Part shown: piece by piece, positions 1-6,092 of the stretch
How the letters are laid out: each line of letters begins with the position of its first letter
How positions within the stretch are numbered: position 1 is the stretch's first letter
DNA from: UBA1081 sp045639185
Lineage (GTDB): Bacteria; Bacillota; Clostridia; Oscillospirales; Acutalibacteraceae
Assembly (NCBI GenBank): GCA_045639185.1
Contig: JAZUCO010000054.1
Location: forward strand, 1-13,544
Reading direction: 5' to 3'
DNA: 13,544 nucleotides
Notes under the pieces: model-generated
The model's input: only the letters and a program-made list of their open reading frames with translations
What the model was told of the DNA's origin: nothing
The model's database searches: none
Program-made: the position numbers and the translations under genes

Positions 1-621
1 TTTGATGAAGAATCTGCAAAGCTTGACGGTATTTCTTTCCTCGCTCAGGGTACAATTTACCCCGATATTCTCGAAAGCATCAAGCAGGCAGAAGGCAAAA
101 AGGCAGTTAAATCTCATCACAACGTTGGCGGACTTCCCGAAGATATGGCTATGGAACTTGTTGAACCCATCAAGCTTCTCTTCAAGGATGAAGTAAGAGT
201 AGTGGGTGATGCTCTCGGTCTTCCTCACAATATGGTTTACCGTCAGCCGTTCCCCGGCCCCGGACTCGGCGTCCGTTGCCTCGGTGCAATCACAAGAGAC
301 AGACTTCACGCACTTCGTGAGGCAGATGCAATTCTTCGTGAAGAATTTGAAATCGCAGGTCTCGCAGGCAAAGTATGGCAGTATTTCATTGCAGTACCCG
401 ATATGAAGAGCGTCGGCGTTAAGGACGACAGCCGTTACGAAGGCTGGCCCGCAATCATCAGAGCTGTCAACACAACAGACGCTATGACTGCAACTATCGA
501 AGAAATTCCCTATGCAATCCTTCACAAGATTACAGCAAGAATCACAAACGAAGTCGAAGGCATCAACCGTGTCCTTATGGACCTCACACCCAAGCCCACA
601 GGCACAATTGAGTGGGAATAA
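1..621 (+). CDS. guaA: GMP synthase (glutamine-hydrolysing), C-terminal part
   Basis: This is the 3' end of a gene cut by the window edge; 206 residues remain, read in frame from base 1. GuaA converts XMP to GMP with ATP and glutamine-derived ammonia in the cytoplasm. The remaining part covers the end of the ATP-pyrophosphatase domain (FLAQGTIYPD and KSHHNVGGLPED near the start) and the whole dimerisation domain, with RQPFPGPGLGVRCLG around residue 80 and the family's typical ending GTIEWE. The N-terminal glutaminase domain would lie upstream. Base composition is higher in G+C than in the next gene. It is followed within 50 bases by an intrinsic terminator, so it probably ends its transcript. 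Identification is based on the motifs and is very secure. Confidence 0.97.
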   Translation, partial: FDEESAKLDGISFLAQGTIYPDILESIKQAEGKKAVKSHHNVGGLPEDMAMELVEPIKLLFKDEVRVVGDALGLPHNMVYRQPFPGPGLGVRCLGAITRDRLHALREADAILREEFEIAGLAGKVWQYFIAVPDMKSVGVKDDSRYEGWPAIIRAVNTTDAMTATIEEIPYAILHKITARITNEVEGINRVLMDLTPKPTGTIEWE

Positions 622-666
622 AAAATATTGATAAATATTGTAGATCTATATTGCAATTTATAATTT

Positions 667-718
667 ATGCAACAAGCAAATAATTGTATTCAATCGTTTG
701 TTTGTTGCATTTTTATTT
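667..718 (+). terminator. Intrinsic terminator after guaA
   Basis: A 14-base-pair stem pairs 667-680 (ATGCAACAAGCAAA) with 697-710 (TTTGTTTGTTGCAT), with one G-T pair, a 16-base loop and a T-rich run from 710. It lies 45 bases after the guaA stop. A TTG at 684, in frame with the next gene, falls inside the loop, which argues against that TTG as the real start. Confidence 0.85.
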
Positions 719-743
719 TCAGCAAAGAAAAGGAAGAGTGTTT

Positions 744-1781
744 ATGTGTAACAAAGAGGTGTGTGCGAAAAAATATCCTCTTATAGATGTATTCAAATTT
801 ATATGTGCGTGCCTGGTTATAATGATTCATTGTGTTGAAATAAAAGAGGGACATCCTATTGCACATATGATTGTGACCTGTTTTTCACAGCAAGCAGTGC
901 CATTTTTCTTCATTGTTTCGGGATTCTTTTTTTGCAACAAATTAGTAACGGAAAAAAATCAAAAGCAATATATTCTTAAATATGCGGGCAGATTGCTTAT
1001 TCTATATTTGATATGGATATTGATAAGTTTGCCTGAAATGCTGAGCACTTATCTTAATCTTTATGAAAATGAGTCATTTGTACGTTTGGCTGCAATTCTT
1101 TTCAGGCGAATTTTCTTTGCAGGTTATGGTGTTTTCTGGTATTTGCTGGTTCTTGCGGAAGCTGCGTTGTTGGCAGGATTTTTACTTGTATTCAAAAAGC
1201 AAATATTGTTATATGTATTTGCCGTATTAGGATTGATTTACGGATATATTTATACCATCGGTTTCGATTACAGCATTTTTGAAAAAATAAATAGTCTGAT
1301 CTATCTTACATTTTCTTGGAAAAATAATGTATTATTGGTCGGTTTGCCATTTTTTGCAATCGGATGTATATTTGCGTCAATGCAGGAGCATAAGTTGAAT
1401 ATCAATATTAAATCATTGTTAGCGGCTTATATAGCAGTTACTGCTATCAATATTGTTGTTTTTGCTGTTGCGTATGAAAATATTAATATGTATGAAAAAT
1501 ACTTTTTCTTATATATTATTCAGGCTGTATTATTGTTTGTAATCGGTGTTAATGCAAAATGTTCTTTAAGACTTGAAATGTGCTCAGAATTAAGAAATAT
1601 AAGCTCTGCAATATATTGCACGCATACTTTTTTCATTTATCATCTTATTGATAAATATTGGACACTTAATTCTCCGGTGTTATTCAGATTTTTCTTTTCG
1701 TTTGCATTATGTCTTATTTTATATTACATTATTAAGTTTACAAAAAGTAAGATGTTGTTAAAAATATTGACTTTGAAATAA
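744..1781 (+). CDS. Acyltransferase family 3 membrane protein
   Basis: A 345-residue integral membrane protein of the acyltransferase-3 family, whose members acylate cell-wall or exopolysaccharide sugars, or other extracytoplasmic groups, from the membrane. The N-terminal helix has the family pattern YPLIDVFKFICACLVIMIHC, with a likely catalytic His at residue 29. It is followed by VPFFFIVSGFFF around residues 62-73, many further hydrophobic segments (about ten in all), and a late SSAIYCTHTFFIYHL segment. The acceptor cannot be told. The start at 744 is chosen because AAAGGAAGAG ends a few bases upstream; the in-frame TTG at 684 lies in a terminator loop. No clear promoter was found. The gene is much richer in A+T than guaA (two hand-counted 60-base lines gave 25-27% G+C), which suggests recent acquisition or relaxed selection. 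It stands alone between two terminators. Confidence 0.85.
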   Translation: MCNKEVCAKKYPLIDVFKFICACLVIMIHCVEIKEGHPIAHMIVTCFSQQAVPFFFIVSGFFFCNKLVTEKNQKQYILKYAGRLLILYLIWILISLPEMLSTYLNLYENESFVRLAAILFRRIFFAGYGVFWYLLVLAEAALLAGFLLVFKKQILLYVFAVLGLIYGYIYTIGFDYSIFEKINSLIYLTFSWKNNVLLVGLPFFAIGCIFASMQEHKLNINIKSLLAAYIAVTAINIVVFAVAYENINMYEKYFFLYIIQAVLLFVIGVNAKCSLRLEMCSELRNISSAIYCTHTFFIYHLIDKYWTLNSPVLFRFFFSFALCLILYYIIKFTKSKMLLKILTLK

Positions 1782-1930
1782 CAAAAAAACAGATATGACA
1801 ATTTCATAAAATTGATTTACCTTCCCACAAGCATTTTTTGCAACTTTTTCTGCAACATAAATCTGATAAATGAAATAAATGGTAAAAAATAGGTACAAAA
1901 TGATCGCCCTTGGGGTATAATATGAATTAT

Positions 1931-1970
1931 AAAATCAGGAGTTTTTTAAGTAAAATTCCTGATTTTTTTA
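1931..1970 (+). terminator. Intrinsic terminator downstream of the acyltransferase
   Basis: A 15-base-pair stem pairs 1931-1945 (AAAATCAGGAGTTTT) with 1952-1966 (AAAATTCCTGATTTT), with one G-T pair and a 6-base loop. A T run follows to 1969. A-rich sequence at the 5' foot could let it act on the other strand too. It lies 150 bases after the acyltransferase stop. The 1782-1930 stretch between holds no gene I can support. Confidence 0.85.
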
Positions 1971-2033
1971 TTTTGTTCGTCGAGAAAAAATAACATTTAT
2001 TTGTGGTTTTGTATTATTTAATAGGGTGTTTTA

Positions 2034-2061
2034 TTGGACACTTTCTGTGATACACTTAAAT
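2034..2061 (+). promoter_or_regulatory. Possible promoter of the small ORF
   Basis: TTGGAC (2034-2039) and TTAAAT (2056-2061) are separated by 16 bases, placing a start about 20 bases before the strong ribosome site at 2077-2083. The match is moderate (4 of 6 at the -10). An overlapping TACACT at 2051 is too close to the -35 box to use it. Confidence 0.35.
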
Positions 2062-2086
2062 TGTAAAATAAATTCACAGGAGGTTT

Positions 2087-2161
2087 ATGGATATGTTTTT
2101 TATTTGTGTAGTGGCGCATCCTTTCGCGGTGGGTTATTATCTTCTTGAAAATACAAAGTAA
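2087..2161 (+). CDS. 24-residue hydrophobic peptide ORF
   Basis: A very short reading frame that begins MDMFFICVV and ends GYYLLENTK. It is preceded by CACAGGAGGTTT, one of the best Shine-Dalgarno sequences in the window, 5-6 bases before the ATG; a second in-frame ATG follows two codons later. The first half is hydrophobic, as expected of a membrane-inserting or signal-like peptide. It resembles, from memory and loosely, small clostridial membrane peptides with a hydrophobic core then a GYY segment; here the usual charged end appears altered, so it may be a decayed member. It lies 66 bases before a radical SAM gene, but a strong promoter sits between them, so joint expression is not required. 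It could be a real micropeptide, a relic or chance. Function is unknown. Confidence 0.45.
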   Translation: MDMFFICVVAHPFAVGYYLLENTK

Positions 2162-2169
2162 TTTTGCAG

Positions 2170-2198
2170 TTGAAATCTCTGCTGAAACACTTTATAAT
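2170..2198 (+). promoter_or_regulatory. Sigma-A promoter of the radical SAM gene
   Basis: TTGAAA (2170-2175) and a perfect TATAAT (2193-2198) have the ideal 17-base spacing. Transcription would begin near 2205, about 23 bases before the ATG at 2228. The -35 box starts nine bases after the stop of the small ORF. Confidence 0.75.
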
Positions 2199-2227
2199 AA
2201 AATAAAAAGTTTTATCAGGGATTTATT

Positions 2228-3061
2228 ATGTATTCACGTGTTTATGTGGAAATTACAAATATCTGCAATATGAACTGTTCTTTCTGTCACGGTCATTCAA
2301 GGGCAAATCGACGTATGACAAGTTCGGAGTTTTCCCTTGTGCTCGATAAACTGGGGGGCGTGACAGAATATGTTTATTATCATCTTATGGGTGAGCCTCT
2401 GACTCATCCTGAGCTTCCGTTGTTTCTGCAGACAGCAAAACAGAAAGGCTTCAGGTCTGTCATCACCACAAACGGCACTCTGCTTGAAAAATGCGGTGAT
2501 GAGCTGATTGAGTCGGGCATTCATAAGGTGAGTATATCTGTACACAGTTTTGAAAACGGCTCGGCAGATGCTTTCCGGAAGTATCTGCAGGGCATTTGCG
2601 ATTTTGCGGACAAGGCTCAGCAAAACGGAATTATAGTTGTTTTCAGATTGTGGAATAAAGGTGCAGGCGAAACGCTCAATGACAGCGTGACCCGGTTCCT
2701 GCGCAATCGTTTCAATGATGAATGGACAGAAAATTCCAAGGGTTACCGCATCAGAAACAGAATGTTTCTTGAATGGGGTGACAGATTCATCTGGCCCGAC
2801 AAAGATGCTCCCGACGGTGGTGACAGCGTTTTCTGTTACGGTCTGCGTGACCATTTCGGCATTCTCTGCGACGGCACCGTTGTGCCCTGCTGTCTTGACA
2901 GCGACGGTGTTATAAACCTTGGCAATATTTTCACAGAAGATATAGAAGATATTCTTGAATCACCCCGTGCAACGGCTATGGTTGACGGTTTCTGTTGCCG
3001 TAAAGCTACGGAAGACCTGTGCAGAAGATGTTCCTATGCGAGAAGATTCGATAAAAAATGA
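2228..3061 (+). CDS. Radical SAM protein with SPASM-like C-terminus
   Basis: A 277-residue radical SAM enzyme. The CX3CX2C cluster motif is at Cys13, Cys17 and Cys20 (CNMNCSFC) and binds the 4Fe-4S cluster that cleaves S-adenosylmethionine. MGEPLTHPE at 54-62 is the GGEP-type SAM-binding strand. The C-terminal part has Cys203, 214, 221, 222, 256, 257, 265 and 268 in a DGTVVPCC...LGNI arrangement typical of SPASM or twitch domains that hold auxiliary clusters, often in peptide-modifying or sulfatase-maturing enzymes. The protein is shorter than most SPASM enzymes. AGGGA lies 8-10 bases before the ATG. It has its own promoter, and no peptide substrate, sulfatase or transporter lies next to it other than the 24-residue ORF upstream. 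The substrate is unknown; the domain call is firm, while the exact SPASM type is inference. Confidence 0.9.
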   Translation: MYSRVYVEITNICNMNCSFCHGHSRANRRMTSSEFSLVLDKLGGVTEYVYYHLMGEPLTHPELPLFLQTAKQKGFRSVITTNGTLLEKCGDELIESGIHKVSISVHSFENGSADAFRKYLQGICDFADKAQQNGIIVVFRLWNKGAGETLNDSVTRFLRNRFNDEWTENSKGYRIRNRMFLEWGDRFIWPDKDAPDGGDSVFCYGLRDHFGILCDGTVVPCCLDSDGVINLGNIFTEDIEDILESPRATAMVDGFCCRKATEDLCRRCSYARRFDKK

Positions 3062-3077
3062 TTCGTAATTTCGTAAA

Positions 3078-3093
3078 GGGCATCGTTCCCTAC
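3078..3093 (+). repeat. Fragment of the mosaic repeat (right end)
   Basis: GGGCATCGTTCCCTAC is identical to the right end of the full repeat copies ending at 3269 and 13506, but has no left arm here. It looks like a remnant of an earlier copy, 17 bases after the radical SAM stop. Confidence 0.7.
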
Positions 3094-3121
3094 AGGGTTT
3101 GTTCAAACTCGATATTTCAGG

Positions 3122-3270
3122 TGTAGGGACCGATCCCCTGATCGGTCCGTCCGAGTTAATATCAGACTTCGCGGAACGATGTGGGTCTGTTCTCAATATC
3201 CGAACGGTGTTCCACCGTTATTGCTCCATTGCATTCCGCAATCGGAACGATGTGGGCATCGTTCCCTACA
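3122..3270 (+). repeat. Mosaic hairpin repeat, copy 1 (long form)
   Basis: An intergenic element with TGTAGGGA and TCCCTACA ends, and ACCGAT/ATCGTT continuing the inverted repeat. It holds three hairpins: 3127-3135 with 3140-3148 (GGACCGATC/GATCGGTCC, perfect), 3203-3209 with 3213-3219 (AACGGTG/CACCGTT, perfect) and 3244-3252 with 3257-3265 (GGAACGATG/CATCGTTCC, perfect). Its first 33 bases are identical to the copy at 13431. Compared with that copy it carries 71 extra bases after CGGAACGATGTGGG, and the extra piece ends in the same sequence. It fills most of the 309-base space between the radical SAM and GH38 genes. Hairpins with inverted-repeat ends suggest a small non-autonomous mobile or REP-like element; no transposase is present. 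Confidence 0.85.
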
Positions 3271-3299
3271 GGTTTCAGCTTAAGAATTTTTATAAATCC

Positions 3300-3341
3300 A
3301 ACACCGCAGGTGTTCCGAATTGCAAATTGAGAATTGCAAAT
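3300..3341 (+). repeat. Hairpin followed by a tandem 11-base repeat
   Basis: AACACC (3300-3305) pairs with GGTGTT (3309-3314) around a 3-base loop. GAATTGCAAAT follows twice, at 3317-3327 and 3331-3341, 14 bases apart. A similar hairpin followed by CAATTG occurs in copy 3 at 7847-7867, so this is probably another module of the repeat family. It lies just upstream of the GH38 ribosome site, so an effect on that gene is possible but not shown. Confidence 0.5.
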
Positions 3342-3370
3342 CGGAACAATAATGAAAGGAGATATATAAA

Positions 3371-5791
3371 ATGAACGAAAAATTCTATCTTATTGCGAAT
3401 GCGCATCTTGACCCTGTGTGGCAATGGTGTGTGCCTGAGGGACTTTCACTTGTGAAGTCAACATTCCGTTCTGCTCTTGACAGAATGAACGAATTTCCCG
3501 GTTACACATTCACAAGTGCCTGCGCAGGTTACTATAAATGGATTCAGCTTTCAGAGCCTGAAATGTTTGAAGAGATAAAACAGCGTGTGGAAGAAGGCAG
3601 ATGGGCAGTTGTAGGCGGAATGTGGGTTCAGCCTGACTGTAATATTCCCTCGGGTGAAGCTTTCTGCCGTCATATGCTCTATTCTCAGAAGTTTTTCAAA
3701 GAGCATTTCGGCATAACAGTCAAAACCGGCTACAATGTTGACTCATTCGGTCACAACGGTATGTTGCCTCAGCTTTTCAAAAAGTCAGGTATCGATAATT
3801 ATGTATATCAGCGTCCCAACAGATTTGAAGAAATGCCCGGTCTCCCTGCAGAAGACCTTCATCTGTGGAAGAGTCCTGACGGCAGCGTAATCAGATGTTT
3901 CCATATTCCCGACGGTTACGGCGGAGATGTTCACAAGGAAAGACTTGATGCACACTATTACAGCAAAAATCAGCCTATGATGGTATTTTTCGGTGTCGGT
4001 AATCACGGTGGAGGTCCCTCAAAGGAGCACCTTGCACACGCTGATGCTCTCATTGAAAAAGGTGATTTCAAATACAGCACTCCCGATGAATATTTTGAGG
4101 AGACAAAGAATATTTACGCACCTCTTGTTGAAACAGATCTTCAGCATCACGCAAGCGGTTGCTACAGCGCAAACAGCCGTGTGAAAGAGCTTAACAGAAG
4201 AGCCGAAACAGAGCTTGTAACGGCAGAAAAGCTTGATGTTCTTGCAAATATCCTCACAGGCTCCGCAATCCATAACGACAGACTCGAAGCCGCCTGGGAA
4301 AGAGTAATGTTCAATCAGTTCCACGATATCCTTGCAGGCTGTTCAATCAAAGATGCCTATAAGGATGCCGAAAACGGTTTCGGCTATGCCCGTGAAACTG
4401 CAATGGGAATAAACACCTTTGCCGCACAGCGTATTTCCTGGAGAATCAAAACAACAGATTTCCTCAATGCAGATGTCAGCGAAATGCGTTGCAGAATGTG
4501 GTACAGAAACGGTGAGGGTTCACCTATGGTTGTGTTCAATCCCCATTCTTTCCCCGTGAAATCCTTCGGTCAGTTCGGTGATCAGGGTGTTGCAAAGGTG
4601 CTTGATTCAAAGGGAAATGAAGTTGTTCTTCAGAAAGTCCGTGCGCCTTACACAGACGGTGACCACGTGAATAAGACAATTTTTGAAGCAGAAGTGCCCC
4701 CTTACGGTTACGCTGTTTATTATCTGTACCACGCAGATTCAGCAGAAGAAAAAGAATATGTGTCAGACCTTATTGCTACAGAAAACAGCCTCCAGAACAG
4801 CAAGGTAAAAGTTGTTTTTGATAAGGAAACAGGTGCAGTTGCATCATTTATCATCAAAAACGGTAATACAGAGTTTGCAAAAGGACTTCTCGGCAAAGCA
4901 GTTGTCTGCGATGACGAGGCAAACGATACCTGGGGACACCGTATTTTTGATTACAATATCGATATCGGCTGTTTCGGTGGCGGTACACTTGAGCTTGTTG
5001 AGTCAGGTCCTGTCAGAGCAACAATAAAGTCTGTTGTCACTTACGGCAATTCCGTGCTCAGGAGATATTATTCACTTTATGCAAACAGTGAAAAGCTGAC
5101 TGTCAGAACCGTGCTTGATTTTGATGAACAGTATAAATCCGTGAAGCTCTCTTTCTGTGCAGATGTCAATAACGACACTGTCACATATTCAATGCCTTAC
5201 GGCTTCATCACAAAGTCTGCAAACGGTCAGGAAGAGCCTTGTCACGCCTGGTGCGATATTGCTGAAAACAGCGGAAAAGGTCTTGCTCTTCTCAACACAA
5301 GCAAATACAGTTTCTGTGCAAAGGGTAACGACCTGAGAATGATGATTGCAAGAGCTTGTGCTTATCTTGACCACTTCGGACAGCATAGCCGTGACAGCGA
5401 AATGGAATTCCTTGACAAGGGTCAGCAGGAGTTTACATACGAAATCGTTCCTCATACAGAAAAGATGAATTCCGCACTTTTCAGAATGTCTGAAGTGCTC
5501 AACAACCCTCTTCAGACACATCAGGAAACACATCACGACGGCACTCTGCCTCAGATAAATTCCGCAATCAGCATTGATAAGGAAAATATTGTGGTTACAG
5601 CCGTGAAGTCTGCCGAAGACGGCAACGGACTCATTGTCAGAGCTGTTGAAACAGACGGCGCAAAGACAAAAGCCGTGATAGACTTCTCTGCAATGAATGT
5701 GAAAATTGCTTCTGAGTGGAATCCTCAGGAAATAAAGACTTTCAGAATTTCCGCAGACGGAAAAGTTTCGGAATCTATGATAACAGAATAA
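3371..5791 (+). CDS. GH38 family alpha-mannosidase
   Basis: An 806-residue glycoside hydrolase family 38 enzyme, a retaining, zinc-dependent alpha-mannosidase. AHLDPVWQW at residues 11-19 gives two expected metal ligands (His12, Asp14). NVDSFGHN has Asp124 as the expected nucleophile and ligand, and FNQFHDILAG has His318 as the expected fourth ligand. QHHASGCYSANSRVKELNRRAE (258-279) is typical of the helical domain region. The beta-rich C-terminal domain begins near NPHSFP at about 390. No signal peptide is visible, so it is probably cytoplasmic. AAAGGAG lies nine bases before the ATG. No convincing promoter was found in the repeat-rich upstream region. The gene stands alone on its strand, convergent with the symporter gene. 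It may act on N-glycan-type mannosides or mannosylated small molecules; the linkage cannot be read from sequence. Confidence 0.93.
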   Translation: MNEKFYLIANAHLDPVWQWCVPEGLSLVKSTFRSALDRMNEFPGYTFTSACAGYYKWIQLSEPEMFEEIKQRVEEGRWAVVGGMWVQPDCNIPSGEAFCRHMLYSQKFFKEHFGITVKTGYNVDSFGHNGMLPQLFKKSGIDNYVYQRPNRFEEMPGLPAEDLHLWKSPDGSVIRCFHIPDGYGGDVHKERLDAHYYSKNQPMMVFFGVGNHGGGPSKEHLAHADALIEKGDFKYSTPDEYFEETKNIYAPLVETDLQHHASGCYSANSRVKELNRRAETELVTAEKLDVLANILTGSAIHNDRLEAAWERVMFNQFHDILAGCSIKDAYKDAENGFGYARETAMGINTFAAQRISWRIKTTDFLNADVSEMRCRMWYRNGEGSPMVVFNPHSFPVKSFGQFGDQGVAKVLDSKGNEVVLQKVRAPYTDGDHVNKTIFEAEVPPYGYAVYYLYHADSAEEKEYVSDLIATENSLQNSKVKVVFDKETGAVASFIIKNGNTEFAKGLLGKAVVCDDEANDTWGHRIFDYNIDIGCFGGGTLELVESGPVRATIKSVVTYGNSVLRRYYSLYANSEKLTVRTVLDFDEQYKSVKLSFCADVNNDTVTYSMPYGFITKSANGQEEPCHAWCDIAENSGKGLALLNTSKYSFCAKGNDLRMMIARACAYLDHFGQHSRDSEMEFLDKGQQEFTYEIVPHTEKMNSALFRMSEVLNNPLQTHQETHHDGTLPQINSAISIDKENIVVTAVKSAEDGNGLIVRAVETDGAKTKAVIDFSAMNVKIASEWNPQEIKTFRISADGKVSESMITE

Positions 5792-5843
5792 AAAAGCGGA
5801 TGTAAAAAAAGCGCAGACCGCATAAAACAAGATAACAAAAAAT

Positions 5844-5876
5844 GGGATTCTTCAGGCTTTCAACTTGCAGAATCCC
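5844..5876 (-). terminator. Hairpin, possible minus-strand terminator
   Basis: GGGATTCT (5844-5851) pairs with AGAATCCC (5869-5876). On the minus strand the stem is followed by ATTTTTTGTT, so it could stop transcripts that read past the first terminator of the symporter gene. On the plus strand there is no T tract directly after it. Confidence 0.5.
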
Positions 5877-5920
5877 CTTAAAATTATAAAAATCATAATT
5901 TTTAGATATTTTTATGTTTT

Positions 5921-6031
5921 ATGCTACAAACAAATCTCGCCTGTCGACGTACCTTTGTACGCCTTCGGGTAAATCAAAACAACGCATATGCGTCGTTTTG
6001 ACTCGATTTGTCTGTTCTGCATCTTTTTTTT
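5921..6031 (+). other. Nested structured element ending in a T tract
   Basis: The two ends pair: ATGC (5921-5924) with GCAT (6019-6022), and ACAAACAAATC (5926-5936) with GATTTGTCTGT (6005-6015) with one mismatch. Inside are a small hairpin (5948-5952 with 5957-5961, CGTAC/GTACG) and a 28-base palindrome (5974-6001, TCAAAACAACGCAT and its near-perfect complement, one mismatch). Eight Ts follow at 6024-6031. It may be a complex terminator of the GH38 transcript, a structured small RNA, or a dispersed repeat. It is unlike the TGTAGGGA repeat family of this window. No ORF is evident. The structure was read by eye and not computed. Confidence 0.5.
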
Positions 6032-6045
6032 CTATCCGCTTAAAA

Positions 6046-6080
6046 AAGGAGCTGTATTTTTCTACAGCTCCTTGATTTTT
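6046..6080 (-). terminator. Bidirectional terminator between convergent genes
   Basis: A perfect 11-base-pair stem pairs AAGGAGCTGTA (6046-6056) with TACAGCTCCTT (6063-6073) around a 6-base loop. On the minus strand it is followed by TTTTTTA and lies 20 bases after the symporter stop. On the plus strand GATTTTTTATTT follows, so it may also stop transcripts from the GH38 side. Confidence 0.85.
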
Positions 6081-6092
6081 TATTTGATTTTA

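Noticed and set aside
659..664. TATAAT as a promoter for the acyltransferase gene
   Set aside because: It has no -35 box at proper spacing and lies directly against the terminator hairpin; such sequence is expected by chance in this AT-rich stretch.
684..743. In-frame TTG start extending the acyltransferase by 20 residues
   Set aside because: The TTG lies in the loop of the guaA terminator and has no ribosome site; the ATG at 744 has a good one and matches the usual family N-terminus.
1916..1921. TATAAT as a promoter of a short transcript
   Set aside because: The -35 candidate (GTACAA) is poor and the terminator follows within ten bases, leaving no room for a product.
2021..2065. Possible insertion-sequence end (GGACACTTTCTGTGATACAC)
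   Set aside because: It felt familiar as an IS terminus, but there is no second end and no transposase remnant in the window.
2297..2854. 185-codon minus-strand frame across the radical SAM gene
   Set aside because: It lies wholly antisense to a gene with clear catalytic motifs and shows no domain or translation signal of its own.
3078..3270. CRISPR-like array
   Set aside because: The repeated pieces are hairpin modules of different lengths with no regular spacing and no cas genes.
3119..3273. AGGT on both sides of repeat copy 1 as a target-site duplication
   Set aside because: If the conserved T and A that extend the inverted ends belong to the element, the duplication disappears, and copy 2 has no matching flanks.
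5189..5830. 213-codon minus-strand frame across the GH38 3' end
   Set aside because: It is a shadow of the GH38 gene: no ribosome site, low-complexity Cys/Phe-rich product and no recognisable domain.
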